Program-made: the position numbers and the translations under genes
Assembly (NCBI GenBank): GCA_903942465.1
Contig: CAJAPA010000160.1
Coordinates: 1 to 51,039, forward strand
Direction of reading: 5' to 3'
Source of the DNA: an uncultured Gammaproteobacteria bacterium
GTDB taxonomy: Bacteria > Pseudomonadota > Gammaproteobacteria > Xanthomonadales > Xanthomonadaceae
Length of the DNA stretch: 51,039 bases
Part shown: piece by piece, positions 35,333 through 44,468 of the stretch
Layout: each line of letters starts with the position of its first letter
Numbering within the stretch: position 1 is the stretch's first letter
Notes under the pieces: generated by a model
The model's input: the letters and a program-made list of their open reading frames with translations, nothing else
Told to the model about the DNA's origin: nothing
Database searches by the model: none

Positions 35333-35572
35333 ATGAATTTGAGCCAATTGACCGTCGGACAGGAAGCCCATGTGCAGGCGGTGACGCCGCAGGGCGAGGG
35401 CGATGCCATCGCCATGCGTCTTCTGGATCTCGGCTTTGTGCCGGGCGAAGCCGTTCGTTGCATCGCGTTGGCGCCGTTCGGTGGCGATCCCATGCTGGTG
35501 CAGATCGGATTCACCCGGTTTGCGCTGCGTGCCTCCGAAGCCGTACGAATCCAGATTGCGGTGGCGCCGTGA
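35333..35572 (+). CDS. feoA: Ferrous iron transport protein A (FeoA)
   Basis: 79-residue SH3-like protein with the family pattern LTVGQEAHVQAV and MRLLDLGFVPGEAV. It supports FeoB function at the membrane. The start at 35333 (MNLSQL) is preferred; the in-frame ATG at 35303 lies inside the Fur box. The stop overlaps the feoB GTG start. Confidence 0.96.
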   Translation: MNLSQLTVGQEAHVQAVTPQGEGDAIAMRLLDLGFVPGEAVRCIALAPFGGDPMLVQIGFTRFALRASEAVRIQIAVAP

Positions 35573-37398
35573 AGACCCTGAATGTCGCATTGGTCGGCAA
35601 CCCGAACTGCGGCAAGACCGCGCTATTCAATCTGTTGACCGGAAGCCGTCAGAAGGTCGCCAATTATGCCGGTGTCACCGTCGAACGCAAGGAGGGCCAA
35701 TTCATCCTTGACCAGTCTCAGGTCCGCATCCTTGACCTTCCGGGCGCGTACAGCCTGAAAGCGGCCAGTCCGGATGAGGAAATCACCCGGGAAATCTGCA
35801 TGGGCAGCAGTACGTACGGATTCAGCCCCGATGTGCTGGTCTGTGTCGTCGATGCCACCAACCTGCGCCTGCATCTGCGCTTCGTGCTGGAGCTGAAGGC
35901 GCTTGGCAAACCGATGCTGGTGGCGTTGAACATGATGGATGCCGCGGATAAGCGCGGCATCACCATCGATGTGCCGGCATTGGCCTCGGCACTCGGTGTG
36001 CCGGTGGTGCCTACGGTCGCGGTGTCCTCGCGCGGCGCCGATGCCCTGAAAGCGGCACTGGCCGCGGATGCATTCGGACTGCCGCCCGTGGAGTGGAATC
36101 CCGCTCCCGAGGACAGCCATCAGCAGGTGCGGCGCATTCTGGCGGATTGCGTCAGCATGCCCCGTGTGACCTCGCAGACCGATGACCGCTTGGATCGTTG
36201 GTTGCTGCATCCGGTGCTCGGCCCCGTCGTTCTGTTCACGCTCCTGTTTTTCATGTTCCAGGCCGTGTATGCCTGGGCCGCGCCTTTCCAGGACGGCATT
36301 TCGTCCGCGGTGGCCTGGATGTCCGGCATGGCCGGTACGCTGATACCGCAGGGCATTCTGCTGAGTCTGATCCAGGACGGCATCTTTGCCGGTCTTGGCA
36401 CGGTGCTGGAGTTCCTGCCACAGATCCTGATTCTGTTCGCATTCATTCTGGCGCTGGAAGAAACCGGCTATCTGCCGCGCGCCGCATTTCTGCTCGACCG
36501 CGTCATGTTCCTCAGTGGCTTGACCGGCCGTTCTTTCATCCCCCTATTGTCGAGTTATGCCTGTGCCATCCCCGGCATCATGGCCACGCGTTCCATCCAG
36601 GATCCGCGCGATCGCCTGGCGACCATCATGGTCGCGCCTCTGACCACCTGTTCGGCGCGTCTGCCGGTCTACACGCTTCTGATCGGTGCCTTCATTCCTG
36701 AAACCGAGGTTGCCGGATTGTTCAACCTGCAGGGGCTGGTGCTGTTCGCGCTTTACCTGTTCGGCATCGTGAGTGTCTTTGCGGTGGCATGGGTGATGAA
36801 AATGCTCAGCCTGCGGAAATCCGAGCATGCCCTGCTGCTGGAATTGCCGTCCTATCGGATGCCCAATCTGCGTGATCTGCTGATCGGCCTGTGGGACCGT
36901 ATGCGCATCTTCCTGCGCCGGGTCGGCGGCATCATTCTCAGTCTCACCGTGCTGCTGTGGTTCCTGTCCAGCTTTCCGAGCCCGCCCGAGGGCTTCACCG
37001 GACCGGCCATCGATTACAGCTTTGCCGGCCGCATCGGGCATGCGTTGGCGCCGCTGTTCGCCCCGATCGGATTCAACTGGCAGATCGTACTCGCCCTGAT
37101 TCCCGGCATGGCCGCACGCGAGGTGGCCGTCTCCGGGCTGGCTACCGTCTACGCCGTCTCCAGCGACGCGGCGGGCATCAACCAGTTGGGAAGCATCCTG
37201 GCCGCGCAGTGGAGTCTGGCGACCGCACTTTCGGTACTGACCTGGTACGTATTCGCCCCGCAGTGCATTTCAACCATCGCCACCATCAAGCGTGAAACCA
37301 ACTCCTGGAAGTACACCGCTTATGCGGTGATCTACCTGTTCGGGCTGGCCTATCTGTTCGCCTTCCTGGTTTACCAGACGGCATCGGCGCTGGCATGA
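35569..37398 (+). CDS. feoB: Ferrous iron transporter FeoB
   Basis: 609 residues. The N-terminal GTPase domain has P-loop GNPNCGKT (10-17), DLPGAYSL as G3 and NMMD as G4. The C-terminal membrane part has about 8 to 10 helices and the Gly-rich Gate motifs (ETGYLPRAAFLLDRVM and similar). Shorter than the 773-residue E. coli form. The GTG start at 35569 gives GTGA overlap with feoA. It imports Fe2+ across the inner membrane. Confidence 0.96.
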   Translation: MKTLNVALVGNPNCGKTALFNLLTGSRQKVANYAGVTVERKEGQFILDQSQVRILDLPGAYSLKAASPDEEITREICMGSSTYGFSPDVLVCVVDATNLRLHLRFVLELKALGKPMLVALNMMDAADKRGITIDVPALASALGVPVVPTVAVSSRGADALKAALAADAFGLPPVEWNPAPEDSHQQVRRILADCVSMPRVTSQTDDRLDRWLLHPVLGPVVLFTLLFFMFQAVYAWAAPFQDGISSAVAWMSGMAGTLIPQGILLSLIQDGIFAGLGTVLEFLPQILILFAFILALEETGYLPRAAFLLDRVMFLSGLTGRSFIPLLSSYACAIPGIMATRSIQDPRDRLATIMVAPLTTCSARLPVYTLLIGAFIPETEVAGLFNLQGLVLFALYLFGIVSVFAVAWVMKMLSLRKSEHALLLELPSYRMPNLRDLLIGLWDRMRIFLRRVGGIILSLTVLLWFLSSFPSPPEGFTGPAIDYSFAGRIGHALAPLFAPIGFNWQIVLALIPGMAAREVAVSGLATVYAVSSDAAGINQLGSILAAQWSLATALSVLTWYVFAPQCISTIATIKRETNSWKYTAYAVIYLFGLAYLFAFLVYQTASALA

Positions 37399-37628
37399 GC
37401 GACGTCCTGCAGTGGCTGCTGGTGTATGCGGTGGTGCTGTGGTGCCTGCTGCGCCTGATGCGGAAATACGCCCCGCAGACGCTGTGGCAGTGGCAGGCAA
37501 AAGCAAGCTATTTCTTTGAATGCCGTGAAGCGCCCTGGAGCCGTCGACTGGGCCGCTTTCTGCGTCCTGCCGTGGCGATACCTCAGGGTTGTCAGAGCCA
37601 TTGCCGCTCCTGCCGAAACTGCGCCTGA
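37395..37628 (+). CDS. Small Cys-rich membrane protein of the feo operon
   Basis: 77 residues: one hydrophobic helix (about 4-20), a basic/aromatic middle and a C-terminal cysteine cluster CX3CX2CX2C (GCQSHCRSCRNC). It overlaps feoB by ATGA and so is translated with it. Its position is that of FeoC, but it lacks the winged-helix fold. It resembles FeoB-associated Cys-rich membrane proteins, which may bind iron or an Fe-S cluster at the transporter. Function is inferred from position. Confidence 0.85.
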   Translation: MSDVLQWLLVYAVVLWCLLRLMRKYAPQTLWQWQAKASYFFECREAPWSRRLGRFLRPAVAIPQGCQSHCRSCRNCA

Positions 37629-37631
37629 GGA

Positions 37632-38798
37632 TCAGGCCGGTAACACGACCACTTTGTTGCGGCCGCCTTCCTTGGCGACATACAGGGCCTGGTCGGCGCG
37701 GTCGATGAAATCATCCAGACTTTCGACAGGCTTCATCTGGCAAAGGCCGATGCTGATGGTGCAACGCAGCAGGCCCTCGCGGGTCTGGAACGGCCGGATA
37801 CTGATGGCCAGACGGATGCGCTCGGCCATGGCGGCCGCCATGTCGGCGGGCACACCGGTCCAGAACACCGCGAATTCCTCACCGCCCAGCCGCACGCACA
37901 GATCGTTGGGGCGCACCAGCGTCTGCAAGCGCTTCGCCAGCTCGATCAGAACCTGATCGCCGGCGGCATGCCCGAAGCGGTCGTTGATGGTCTTGAAATG
38001 ATCCATGTCGATGATGGCCAGATTGATCTGCGGTGCGCCGTCCCGGCGCGCCCGATCCAGAAGACGTTTGAAACGGTTCGCCATGCCGCGCCGGTTGAGA
38101 AGACCGGTGAGCTCGTCGTATTCGGCCAAGGCCAACATTTTTTTCTGCAAATCATCGTTGACCAGCATCAGGATGGCGAAGCCCTGCATCACCAATGCGG
38201 CGATGAAAATCAGCAGTGCGGTCGAATTGACGGCCAGTGCGGTCCCATCATCCGCTGAAGTGATAGCAATCAAGCCACGCAGAAACAATCGCCCCAGCAG
38301 CAGAGCAATGAGAAATGTGCCGAAACCCAGTGCAAAGCCGCGTTCACGGCGATAGGCCTGTAACAGGTCCGACAGCGCCACCGCAGTCAGTGCGGCTGCC
38401 ACAGCCAGAGTCAAGGCCAGCGAGAGCGCACTCTCCGGCACAAAGCGGCTCAACAGCCAGAGAGAAACAGCAGTGCATAAAGTAATCGCGCTGATGAGAT
38501 GCCAGCGCAGCGGTTTGCCGAGATAGGATTTCACCGCCAGTGCGATGAATGTGGCATTCAACAGCACGCCATATTGCCCCATGAGCACAGCAGTACCGGG
38601 GCTTTCACTGGTCGGCCCATTGTCCCGCAGTAGCTGGAAAAACGCCGTGGTGGCGAAGCTGCCGAACCAGAACCAGAGGCCGAATCGGCCTTTGGCATGA
38701 ATCGCACCGGCCAAAATTACGACAGTCGAGATAAGCGCCACCATCTGGTGCACGACCAGAAGCGTTGCGATATCCAAACCCTGAAGTTGTTCCCCCAT
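37632..38798 (-). CDS. Membrane diguanylate cyclase with multi-helix sensor
   Basis: 388 residues. Six or seven hydrophobic segments fill residues 10-215, followed by a GGDEF domain (about 225-388). The catalytic site LGGEEF is intact, with an inhibitory RxxD (RPND) five residues before it. IDMDHFKTINDRFGH is typical. The membrane part resembles uncharacterised 7TM-like sensors; the ligand is unknown. The start is nine bases after the mccB stop, suggesting co-transcription with methylcrotonyl-CoA carboxylase. Confidence 0.92.
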   Translation of the reverse strand: MGEQLQGLDIATLLVVHQMVALISTVVILAGAIHAKGRFGLWFWFGSFATTAFFQLLRDNGPTSESPGTAVLMGQYGVLLNATFIALAVKSYLGKPLRWHLISAITLCTAVSLWLLSRFVPESALSLALTLAVAAALTAVALSDLLQAYRRERGFALGFGTFLIALLLGRLFLRGLIAITSADDGTALAVNSTALLIFIAALVMQGFAILMLVNDDLQKKMLALAEYDELTGLLNRRGMANRFKRLLDRARRDGAPQINLAIIDMDHFKTINDRFGHAAGDQVLIELAKRLQTLVRPNDLCVRLGGEEFAVFWTGVPADMAAAMAERIRLAISIRPFQTREGLLRCTISIGLCQMKPVESLDDFIDRADQALYVAKEGGRNKVVVLPA

Positions 38799-38807
38799 GG
38801 GTTTATT

Positions 38808-40415
38808 CTACATCCGATAGACGGCGGGCGGTCCACGTTCAATCGGTGCATTCAACGAGGCCGACAGGGCCAGGGCCAGAACGCGGCGGGTATCGGCCGG
38901 ATCGATTACGCCGTCATCCCAAAGCCGGCTGCTGGCATAGAACGGGTGTCCTTGGCGCTCGTATTGTTCGCGGATGGGATCCTTGAACGCGGTTTCGTCT
39001 TCCGCGCTCCAGGCTTCGCCCTTGGCCTCCAGGCCATCGCGTTTGACCGTGGCCAGCACCGAGGCGGCCTGTTCACCGCCCATGACCGAAATGCGTGCGT
39101 TCGGCCAGGACCAGAGGAATCGGGCACCGTAGGCGCGGCCGCACATCGCGTAATTGCCGGCACCGAAACTGCCGCCGATCAGCACGGTGAATTTGGGTAC
39201 ATGCGAACAGGCCACAGCGGTAACCATCTTGGCGCCGTCTTTGGCGATGCCGGCCTGTTCGTATTTGCGGCCGACCATGAAGCCGGTGATGTTCTGCAGG
39301 AACACCAGCGGAATGTTGCGTTGATTGCACAGCTCGATGAAATGCGCGCCCTTGAGCGCGCTTTCCGGAAACAGGATGCCGTTGTTGGCGACGATGCCGA
39401 TCGGAAAGCCATGCAGATGGGCGAAGCCGGTAATGAGTGTCTTGCCGTAGCGCGCCTTGAATTCCTGGAACTCGGAACCATCGACCAGACGGGCGATGAT
39501 GTCACGGACATCGAAGGGCTTACGGGCATCCTTGGGGATGATGCCGTACAGCTCCTCGGCGGGATAGGCCGGTTCGGCCGGGGCCTTGAGCGCCAGTGTT
39601 TCGGGTTTTTTCCGGTTGAAATTGGCCGCGATGCCGCGCGCGATCATCAGGGCGTGTTCGTCATTTTCGGCCAGATGGTCGGCCACGCCGGATATGCCGG
39701 TATGCACCTCGGCTCCGCCCAGGCTTTCGGCATCGACAATTTCCCCGGTAGCGGCTTTCACCAGCGGCGGGCCGCCCAGAAAAATCGTGCCTTGGCCGCG
39801 CACGATGATGCTTTCATCGCACATCGCCGGCACATAGGCGCCGCCGGCGGTGCAGGAGCCCATCACCACAGCGATCTGCGGAATGTTGCGTGCGCTCATG
39901 CGTGCCTGATTATAGAAAATACGGCCGAAATGCTCCCGGTCGGGAAAGACCTCGTCCTGCAGCGGCAGGAAGGCGCCGCCGGAATCCACCAGATAGATGC
40001 ACGGCAGCTGGTTCTCCATCGCGATTTCCTGCGCACGCAGATGTTTTTTGACCGTCATCGGAAAATAGGTGCCGCCTTTGACCGTGGCATCATTGGCGAC
40101 AATCACCACTTCCATGCCATGTACACGACCGATGCCGGTAAGAATGCCGGCCGATGGTGCCTGACCCTCGTATTGGCCGTCTCCGGCCAAGGCCGAGAAC
40201 TCCAGAAAAGGGCTGCCCGGATCAAGCAGGGCATCAATGCGTTCCCGCGGCAGCAGTTTGCCACGGGCTTTGTGTTTGGCACAGGCCGCTTCGCCGCCGC
40301 CCAGCGCCACGGCGGCAAGCCGGGCTTTCAGGGCGTCCCGCTGTTCCAGCATGGCCGCGCGGTTGGCGGCGAACTCCTCGGAGCCGGTATCAATGGTGCT
40401 GGTCAGTTTCGGCAT
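38808..40415 (-). CDS. liuB: Methylcrotonyl-CoA carboxylase, carboxyltransferase beta subunit
   Basis: 535-residue crotonase-superfamily carboxyltransferase. [21 protein letters not shown] opens the N domain; [15 protein letters not shown] and the C-domain [15 protein letters not shown] are the CoA/biotin-site glycine loops. It pairs with the alpha subunit encoded 5 kb away (liuD). Normally these genes are adjacent; here feo and a diguanylate cyclase gene separate them. It has its own short upstream region after the lipoprotein terminator. Confidence 0.96.
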   Translation of the reverse strand: MPKLTSTIDTGSEEFAANRAAMLEQRDALKARLAAVALGGGEAACAKHKARGKLLPRERIDALLDPGSPFLEFSALAGDGQYEGQAPSAGILTGIGRVHGMEVVIVANDATVKGGTYFPMTVKKHLRAQEIAMENQLPCIYLVDSGGAFLPLQDEVFPDREHFGRIFYNQARMSARNIPQIAVVMGSCTAGGAYVPAMCDESIIVRGQGTIFLGGPPLVKAATGEIVDAESLGGAEVHTGISGVADHLAENDEHALMIARGIAANFNRKKPETLALKAPAEPAYPAEELYGIIPKDARKPFDVRDIIARLVDGSEFQEFKARYGKTLITGFAHLHGFPIGIVANNGILFPESALKGAHFIELCNQRNIPLVFLQNITGFMVGRKYEQAGIAKDGAKMVTAVACSHVPKFTVLIGGSFGAGNYAMCGRAYGARFLWSWPNARISVMGGEQAASVLATVKRDGLEAKGEAWSAEDETAFKDPIREQYERQGHPFYASSRLWDDGVIDPADTRRVLALALSASLNAPIERGPPAVYRM

Positions 40416-40450
40416 GGGATGTATTTGCGCCCGTTTCCGTCTAGTTTACC

Positions 40451-40482
40451 CAAAAAAAAACCGCCGTTGCCGGCGGTTTTTC
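40451..40482. terminator. Terminator after the Ala-rich lipoprotein gene
   Basis: AAAACCGCCG and CGGCGGTTTT pair around TTGC (core 40457-40480), with a long A/T run on the liuB side. It separates the lipoprotein from liuB. Confidence 0.9.
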
Positions 40483-40502
40483 CAACAATCGCAGAGCGAT
40501 TA

Positions 40503-40802
40503 TTACTTCTTGGCTTCTTCAGCGGCCGGAGCAGCGGCAGCGTCAGCGGCCGGAGCAGCAGCGGCGTCAGCAGCAGCAGCGTCGGCAGCCGGAGCAGCAG
40601 CGGCGTCAGCAGCGGCGGTGGCGGCGTCAGCAGCAGCGGTGGCGGCGTCAGCAGCAGCGGCGGTGGCGTCAGCAGCGGCGTCGGTGGCAGCAGCGGCTTC
40701 GGCGGTGGCGTCAGCAGCGGCTTCGGTGGCTTCTTCTTGCTTCGAGCAGGCGGTCAGGGCCAGTGCGAAAGCCAGGGCGATGATGGTTTTGTTCAGGGAC
40801 AT
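40503..40802 (-). CDS. Alanine/aspartate-rich lipoprotein
   Basis: 99 residues. Signal II peptide with lipobox LTAC (lipid cysteine C19). The mature part starts SKQEEATEAA and is almost only Ala, Asp, Thr, Pro and Glu in AAADAAT and DAAAAPAA repeats, ending EEAKK. Acidic, probably extended or helical, anchored in an envelope membrane. RBS GAGGAAA is good. It lies between two terminators. I recognise no family; an Lpp-like or spacer role is only a guess. Confidence 0.8.
   Translation of the reverse strand: MSLNKTIIALAFALALTACSKQEEATEAAADATAEAAAATDAAADATAAAADAATAAADAATAAADAAAAPAADAAAADAAAAPAADAAAAPAAEEAKK
40540..40740. repeat. Low-complexity Ala-codon repeat tract in the lipoprotein gene
   Basis: About 200 bases of GCA/GCG-like triplets, with the 21-base pattern around GTCAGCAGCAGCGGTGGCG repeated imperfectly. 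Likely prone to slippage, changing length in whole codons. Confidence 0.75.
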
Positions 40803-40837
40803 GGGTATTTCCTCAAAGTTTCAATATTGAATTTGAT

Positions 40838-40864
40838 TAAAAAAACGTGCGTTATCACGCACGT
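40838..40864 (-). terminator. Terminator of the ldh-liuA-thiolase operon
   Basis: ACGTGCG (40845-40851) and CGCACGT (40858-40864) pair around TTATCA. The minus strand then reads seven T, 70 bases past the thiolase stop. Confidence 0.85.
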
Positions 40865-40933
40865 AGAACTAATCATGCCAGCATTTTCGAAATAGTCAAG
40901 TATTTGTGAGTAAAAAGTAAAATAAATGTTCAG

Positions 40934-42109
40934 TTAAACCAGTTCGATGGCCATGGCGGTGGCCTCACCCCCGCCAATACAAAGGCTTGCAACGCCTTTG
41001 TGCAGGCCTCGGGCCTGAAGGGCATGAATCAGGGTCACCAGAATCCGGGCCCCGGAAGCCCCGATTGGATGGCCAAGTGCGCAGGCGCCGCCGTTGACAT
41101 TGACCTTGTCATGAGAAATCCCCAGTTCATGCATCGGCGCCATCGCGACGGTGGCAAACGCTTCATTGATTTCGAACAGATCGACATCGGCGACTGCCCA
41201 GCCGGCCTTGCCCAGTACCGACTGGATGGCACCGACCGGTGCGGTGGTGAACCATTCCGGCGCTTGGGCAAACGAGGCCTGGGCGACGATGCGTGCGATC
41301 GGTTTCAGGCTGTTGGCGGCCGCATAGGCCTCGGAGCTCAAGACCAATGCCGCGGCACCGTCATTGATGCTGGACGAGCTGGCAGCCGTGATGGTGCCGT
41401 CTTTCTTGAACGCCGCGCGCAGGCTCGGAATTTTTTCGATATTGCACTTGCCGGGCTGCTCGTCGCTGGCGATCTGCACCTCGCCTTTGCGCCCCGCCAC
41501 CGTGACCGGGGCGATTTCGGCATCGAAAGCACCGCTTTGCTGGGCCTGCAGGGCACGGCGCACCGATTCGGCGGCAAAGGCATCCTGCTGTTCGCGGGTG
41601 AAGCCGTATTTGGCCACGCACAGCTCGCCGAAGACCCCCATGGATTGCTTGTCATACGGATTGGTCAGGCCGTCCCAGGCCATGTGGTCGAGCATTTCGG
41701 CGCTGCCGTAGCGGATGCCGGTACGTGAACCCACCAGCAGGTGCGGGGCATTGGTCATCGATTCCATGCCGCCGGCTATCACTACTTCCGCCGAACCGGC
41801 CTTGATCAGGTCATGGCCGAACATCACGGCCTTCATACCCGAGCCGCAGACTTTATTGAGGGTGGTGGCGCCGGCCTTCAGGGCCACACCGGCCGCGATG
41901 GCGGCCTGGCGTGCCGGCGCCTGGCCGAGTCCGGCCGGAAGCACGCAACCCATCAGGACTTCATCGACCTGGTCACCGCTGACGCCCGCCTGTTCCAGGG
42001 CGGCCTTGATGGCGGTGGCGCCGAGCTGCGGGCTGGGCACGCCGGTGAATTGGCCGAGCAGGGCGCCGAGTGCGGTACGTTTGGCGCCGAGAATGACGAT
42101 GGAGCTCAT
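40934..42109 (-). CDS. Acetyl-CoA C-acetyltransferase (thiolase)
   Basis: 391 residues. The acyl-accepting cysteine is C88 in NKVCGSGMKAV, with the catalytic GHPIGASG histidine and CIGGGEATAMAIE cysteine near the end. It can cleave acetoacetyl-CoA to two acetyl-CoA, finishing leucine breakdown after HMG-CoA lyase, or run in the biosynthetic direction. A longer-chain 3-ketoacyl thiolase role is less likely from the AtoB-like sequence. It follows liuA by 21 bases. Confidence 0.93.
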   Translation of the reverse strand: MSSIVILGAKRTALGALLGQFTGVPSPQLGATAIKAALEQAGVSGDQVDEVLMGCVLPAGLGQAPARQAAIAAGVALKAGATTLNKVCGSGMKAVMFGHDLIKAGSAEVVIAGGMESMTNAPHLLVGSRTGIRYGSAEMLDHMAWDGLTNPYDKQSMGVFGELCVAKYGFTREQQDAFAAESVRRALQAQQSGAFDAEIAPVTVAGRKGEVQIASDEQPGKCNIEKIPSLRAAFKKDGTITAASSSSINDGAAALVLSSEAYAAANSLKPIARIVAQASFAQAPEWFTTAPVGAIQSVLGKAGWAVADVDLFEINEAFATVAMAPMHELGISHDKVNVNGGACALGHPIGASGARILVTLIHALQARGLHKGVASLCIGGGEATAMAIELV

Positions 42110-42130
42110 AGGGGGTTCCTTATTTTGAAA

Positions 42131-43288
42131 TTATTGCCGGCCGTCGAACAGTTCGCGCCCGATCAGCATGCGGCGGATTTCGTTGGTGCCGGCACCGATG
42201 GCATACAGCTTGGCATCGCGCAGGATGCGGCCGGCGTCGTAGTCGTTGATGTAACCGTTGCCGCCAAGAGATTGGATGCATTCCAGCGCGACCTGCACCG
42301 CCGCTTCGCTGGCGTGCAGCAGGCAGGCGGCGGCATCCACCCGCGAGCGTTCACCGGCGTCGTAGGCGCGGGCCACGGCATAGGCGAAGGCGCGCGAGGA
42401 TTGCAGCGCGCTATACATGTCGGCGATTTTGGCCTGCATGATTCCGAAACTGCCGATGGCGGCATCGAACTGGCGGCGCTCGCGCACATAGGGCAGGGTC
42501 AGATCGAGCGCGGCCTGCATCAGGCCGATGGGCCCTCCCGAAAGTACCAGACGTTCGGTGTTCAGGCCATTCATCAGCACCTTGACGCCTTCGTGCACGC
42601 TGCCGAGCACGTTTTCGGCCGGGATTCGGCAATTTTCGAACACCAGTTCGCAGGTGTTGGAGCCGCGCATGCCGAGTTTGTCGAGTTTCTGCGCGGTGCT
42701 GAAGCCGGGCATGCCTTTCTCGACCAGAAACGCGGTCATGCAACGGCTACCGGCCTCTTTGCCGGCGGTACGCATGTACACGATCAGCACATCGGCCTCA
42801 GGGCCGTTGGTGATCCACATCTTGTTGCCGTTGGCGATCCAGACGCCGTCGTTCAGCTCGGCACGGCAGGCCATGGCCCCGACCACGTCGGAACCCGCGC
42901 CCGGTTCACTCATCGCCAGGGCACCGACCCATTCGCCGCTGCAGAGTTTCGGCAGATATTTGGAGCGCTGTACATCGTTACCATTCAGGTAAAGGTTCTG
43001 CACGCACAGATTGGAATGCGCGCCGTAACTCAGGCCGACCGATCCGGAGGCACGGGAAATCTCTTCCATCGCCACCAGATGGGCGAGGTAGCTCATGCCG
43101 GATCCGCCGAATTCCTCGGCCACGGTGATGCCCAGCAGGCCCATATCGCCCATTTTGCGCCAGAGATCGGCCGGAAACAGGTTGTCGCGGTCGATGTCGG
43201 CCGCACGCGGCGCGATTTCGGTTTCCGCAAAACGCCGCACGCTGTCACGCAGGGCGTCCAGATCCTCGCCGAGACCGGTCAGTGCCAT
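42131..43288 (-). CDS. liuA: Isovaleryl-CoA dehydrogenase
   Basis: 385-residue FAD acyl-CoA dehydrogenase. The catalytic base is E245 in [13 protein letters not shown], the position specific to isovaleryl-CoA dehydrogenases. [11 protein letters not shown] and the C-terminal [19 protein letters not shown] are the FAD/substrate signatures. It oxidises isovaleryl-CoA to 3-methylcrotonyl-CoA, passing electrons to ETF. The start is four bases after the leucine dehydrogenase stop. Confidence 0.96.
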   Translation of the reverse strand: MALTGLGEDLDALRDSVRRFAETEIAPRAADIDRDNLFPADLWRKMGDMGLLGITVAEEFGGSGMSYLAHLVAMEEISRASGSVGLSYGAHSNLCVQNLYLNGNDVQRSKYLPKLCSGEWVGALAMSEPGAGSDVVGAMACRAELNDGVWIANGNKMWITNGPEADVLIVYMRTAGKEAGSRCMTAFLVEKGMPGFSTAQKLDKLGMRGSNTCELVFENCRIPAENVLGSVHEGVKVLMNGLNTERLVLSGGPIGLMQAALDLTLPYVRERRQFDAAIGSFGIMQAKIADMYSALQSSRAFAYAVARAYDAGERSRVDAAACLLHASEAAVQVALECIQSLGGNGYINDYDAGRILRDAKLYAIGAGTNEIRRMLIGRELFDGRQ

Positions 43289-43292
43289 GCCA

Positions 43293-44393
43293 TCAACCGG
43301 CGCGGCGGCCGTGGAAGCGCGGCGCGTGCTGGCCCAGATGCGGCAGACGCAGTTTGCCGATGGCGGTGATGCGCTCTTCGGCCATGCGGTCGGCGGCCAT
43401 ATAGGTCGGAATGCCGTCGCGGGCGCTGATTTCGAAAATGCGGCCGAGGTTGAAGTAGATGGTGCGCAGCATGCGCATGGCGCGTTCGCGGTTGTAACCG
43501 TCGATTTCCAGCGAAACGTTCATCAATCCGCCGGCGTTAACGGCATAGTCCGGGGCATACAGGATGCCGCGGCGCTGCACTTCATCGCCGATTTCATTGG
43601 TGGCCAGCTGGTTGTTGGCGGCGCCGCAGATGATTTTGCATTTCAGGCGATCCAGGGTCGCTTCATTGACCGTGCCGCCGAGTGCGGTCGGCGAATACAC
43701 GTCGGCATCGACGTCGTAGATGTCGTCCAGTCCCACCGCCTCGCAGCCGTACTCGTCCACCGCGCGCTGCACGGCCTCTTTGTTGATGTCGGTGACGAAG
43801 ATCTTGGCACCGCGTTCGTGCAGCAGCTTCACGAATTCCATGCCGACATGGCCGACGCCCTGCACGGCGTAGCTGTACTTGCCGACATCCTCGTTGCCGT
43901 ACTTGACCTGCAGTGCCGACATCAGGCCCTGCAGGGTACCGAAGGCAGTGAACGGCGAGGGGTCGCCCGAGCCGCCATGCACCTGGTGCACGCCGGTGAC
44001 GAATTCGGTTTCGCGGTACACGTATTCCATGTCGTTGACGTCGATGCCGACGTCTTCGGCGGTGATGTAGCGGCCGTTCAGCGAATTGACGAAGCGGCCG
44101 AAGGCGCGGAACAGCGCTTCGGATTTATCTTTGTTCGGATCGCCCCAGATCACCGCCTTGCCGCCGCCGAGGTTCAGGCCGGACACCGCCGCTTTGTAGG
44201 TCATGCCGCGGCTCAGACGCAGTACATCGTTCAGGGCGTCCTGTTCACTGGCGTAGTTCCACATGCGGGTACCGCCCAGTGCCGGACCGAGCACGGTGTT
44301 GTGGATGGCGATGATGGCTTTCAGGCCGGCATCCTTGTTGTGGCAGAACACCACTTCTTCGTGTTCGGTTTTGCTGATGCTTTCGAAAATCAT
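43293..44393 (-). CDS. ldh: Leucine (branched-chain amino acid) dehydrogenase
   Basis: 366-residue NAD-dependent enzyme of the Glu/Leu/Phe/Val dehydrogenase family. The substrate and catalytic lysines are K67 and K79 ([11 protein letters not shown]), and the Rossmann motif is [10 protein letters not shown]. It deaminates leucine, valine and isoleucine to keto acids. That feeds isovaleryl-CoA to liuA or to iso-branched fatty acid primers. It is the first gene of ldh-liuA-thiolase, with TATAAT about 50 bases upstream of the ATG. Confidence 0.95.
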   Translation of the reverse strand: MIFESISKTEHEEVVFCHNKDAGLKAIIAIHNTVLGPALGGTRMWNYASEQDALNDVLRLSRGMTYKAAVSGLNLGGGKAVIWGDPNKDKSEALFRAFGRFVNSLNGRYITAEDVGIDVNDMEYVYRETEFVTGVHQVHGGSGDPSPFTAFGTLQGLMSALQVKYGNEDVGKYSYAVQGVGHVGMEFVKLLHERGAKIFVTDINKEAVQRAVDEYGCEAVGLDDIYDVDADVYSPTALGGTVNEATLDRLKCKIICGAANNQLATNEIGDEVQRRGILYAPDYAVNAGGLMNVSLEIDGYNRERAMRMLRTIYFNLGRIFEISARDGIPTYMAADRMAEERITAIGKLRLPHLGQHAPRFHGRRAG

Positions 44394-44442
44394 GGCAATA
44401 CTCCGGCTGGCGGGGAAATCGGAACGGCCCTAGGCGCGGCGT

Positions 44443-44448
44443 ATTATA
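44443..44448 (-). promoter_or_regulatory. Candidate -10 of the ldh-liuA-thiolase operon
   Basis: Minus-strand TATAAT (44448-44443). The -35 is poor, hinting at activator or repressor control. No MerR-type LiuR gene is in the window. Confidence 0.4.
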
Positions 44449-44468
44449 AGTCAAATGCTGAGCGGGGA

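Noticed and set aside
38697-40895. 732-codon plus-strand open frame across liuB and the Ala-rich lipoprotein
   Set aside because: Antisense to the clear carboxyltransferase gene and through a terminator. Its Ser/Gly-rich end is only the reverse of Ala-codon repeats.
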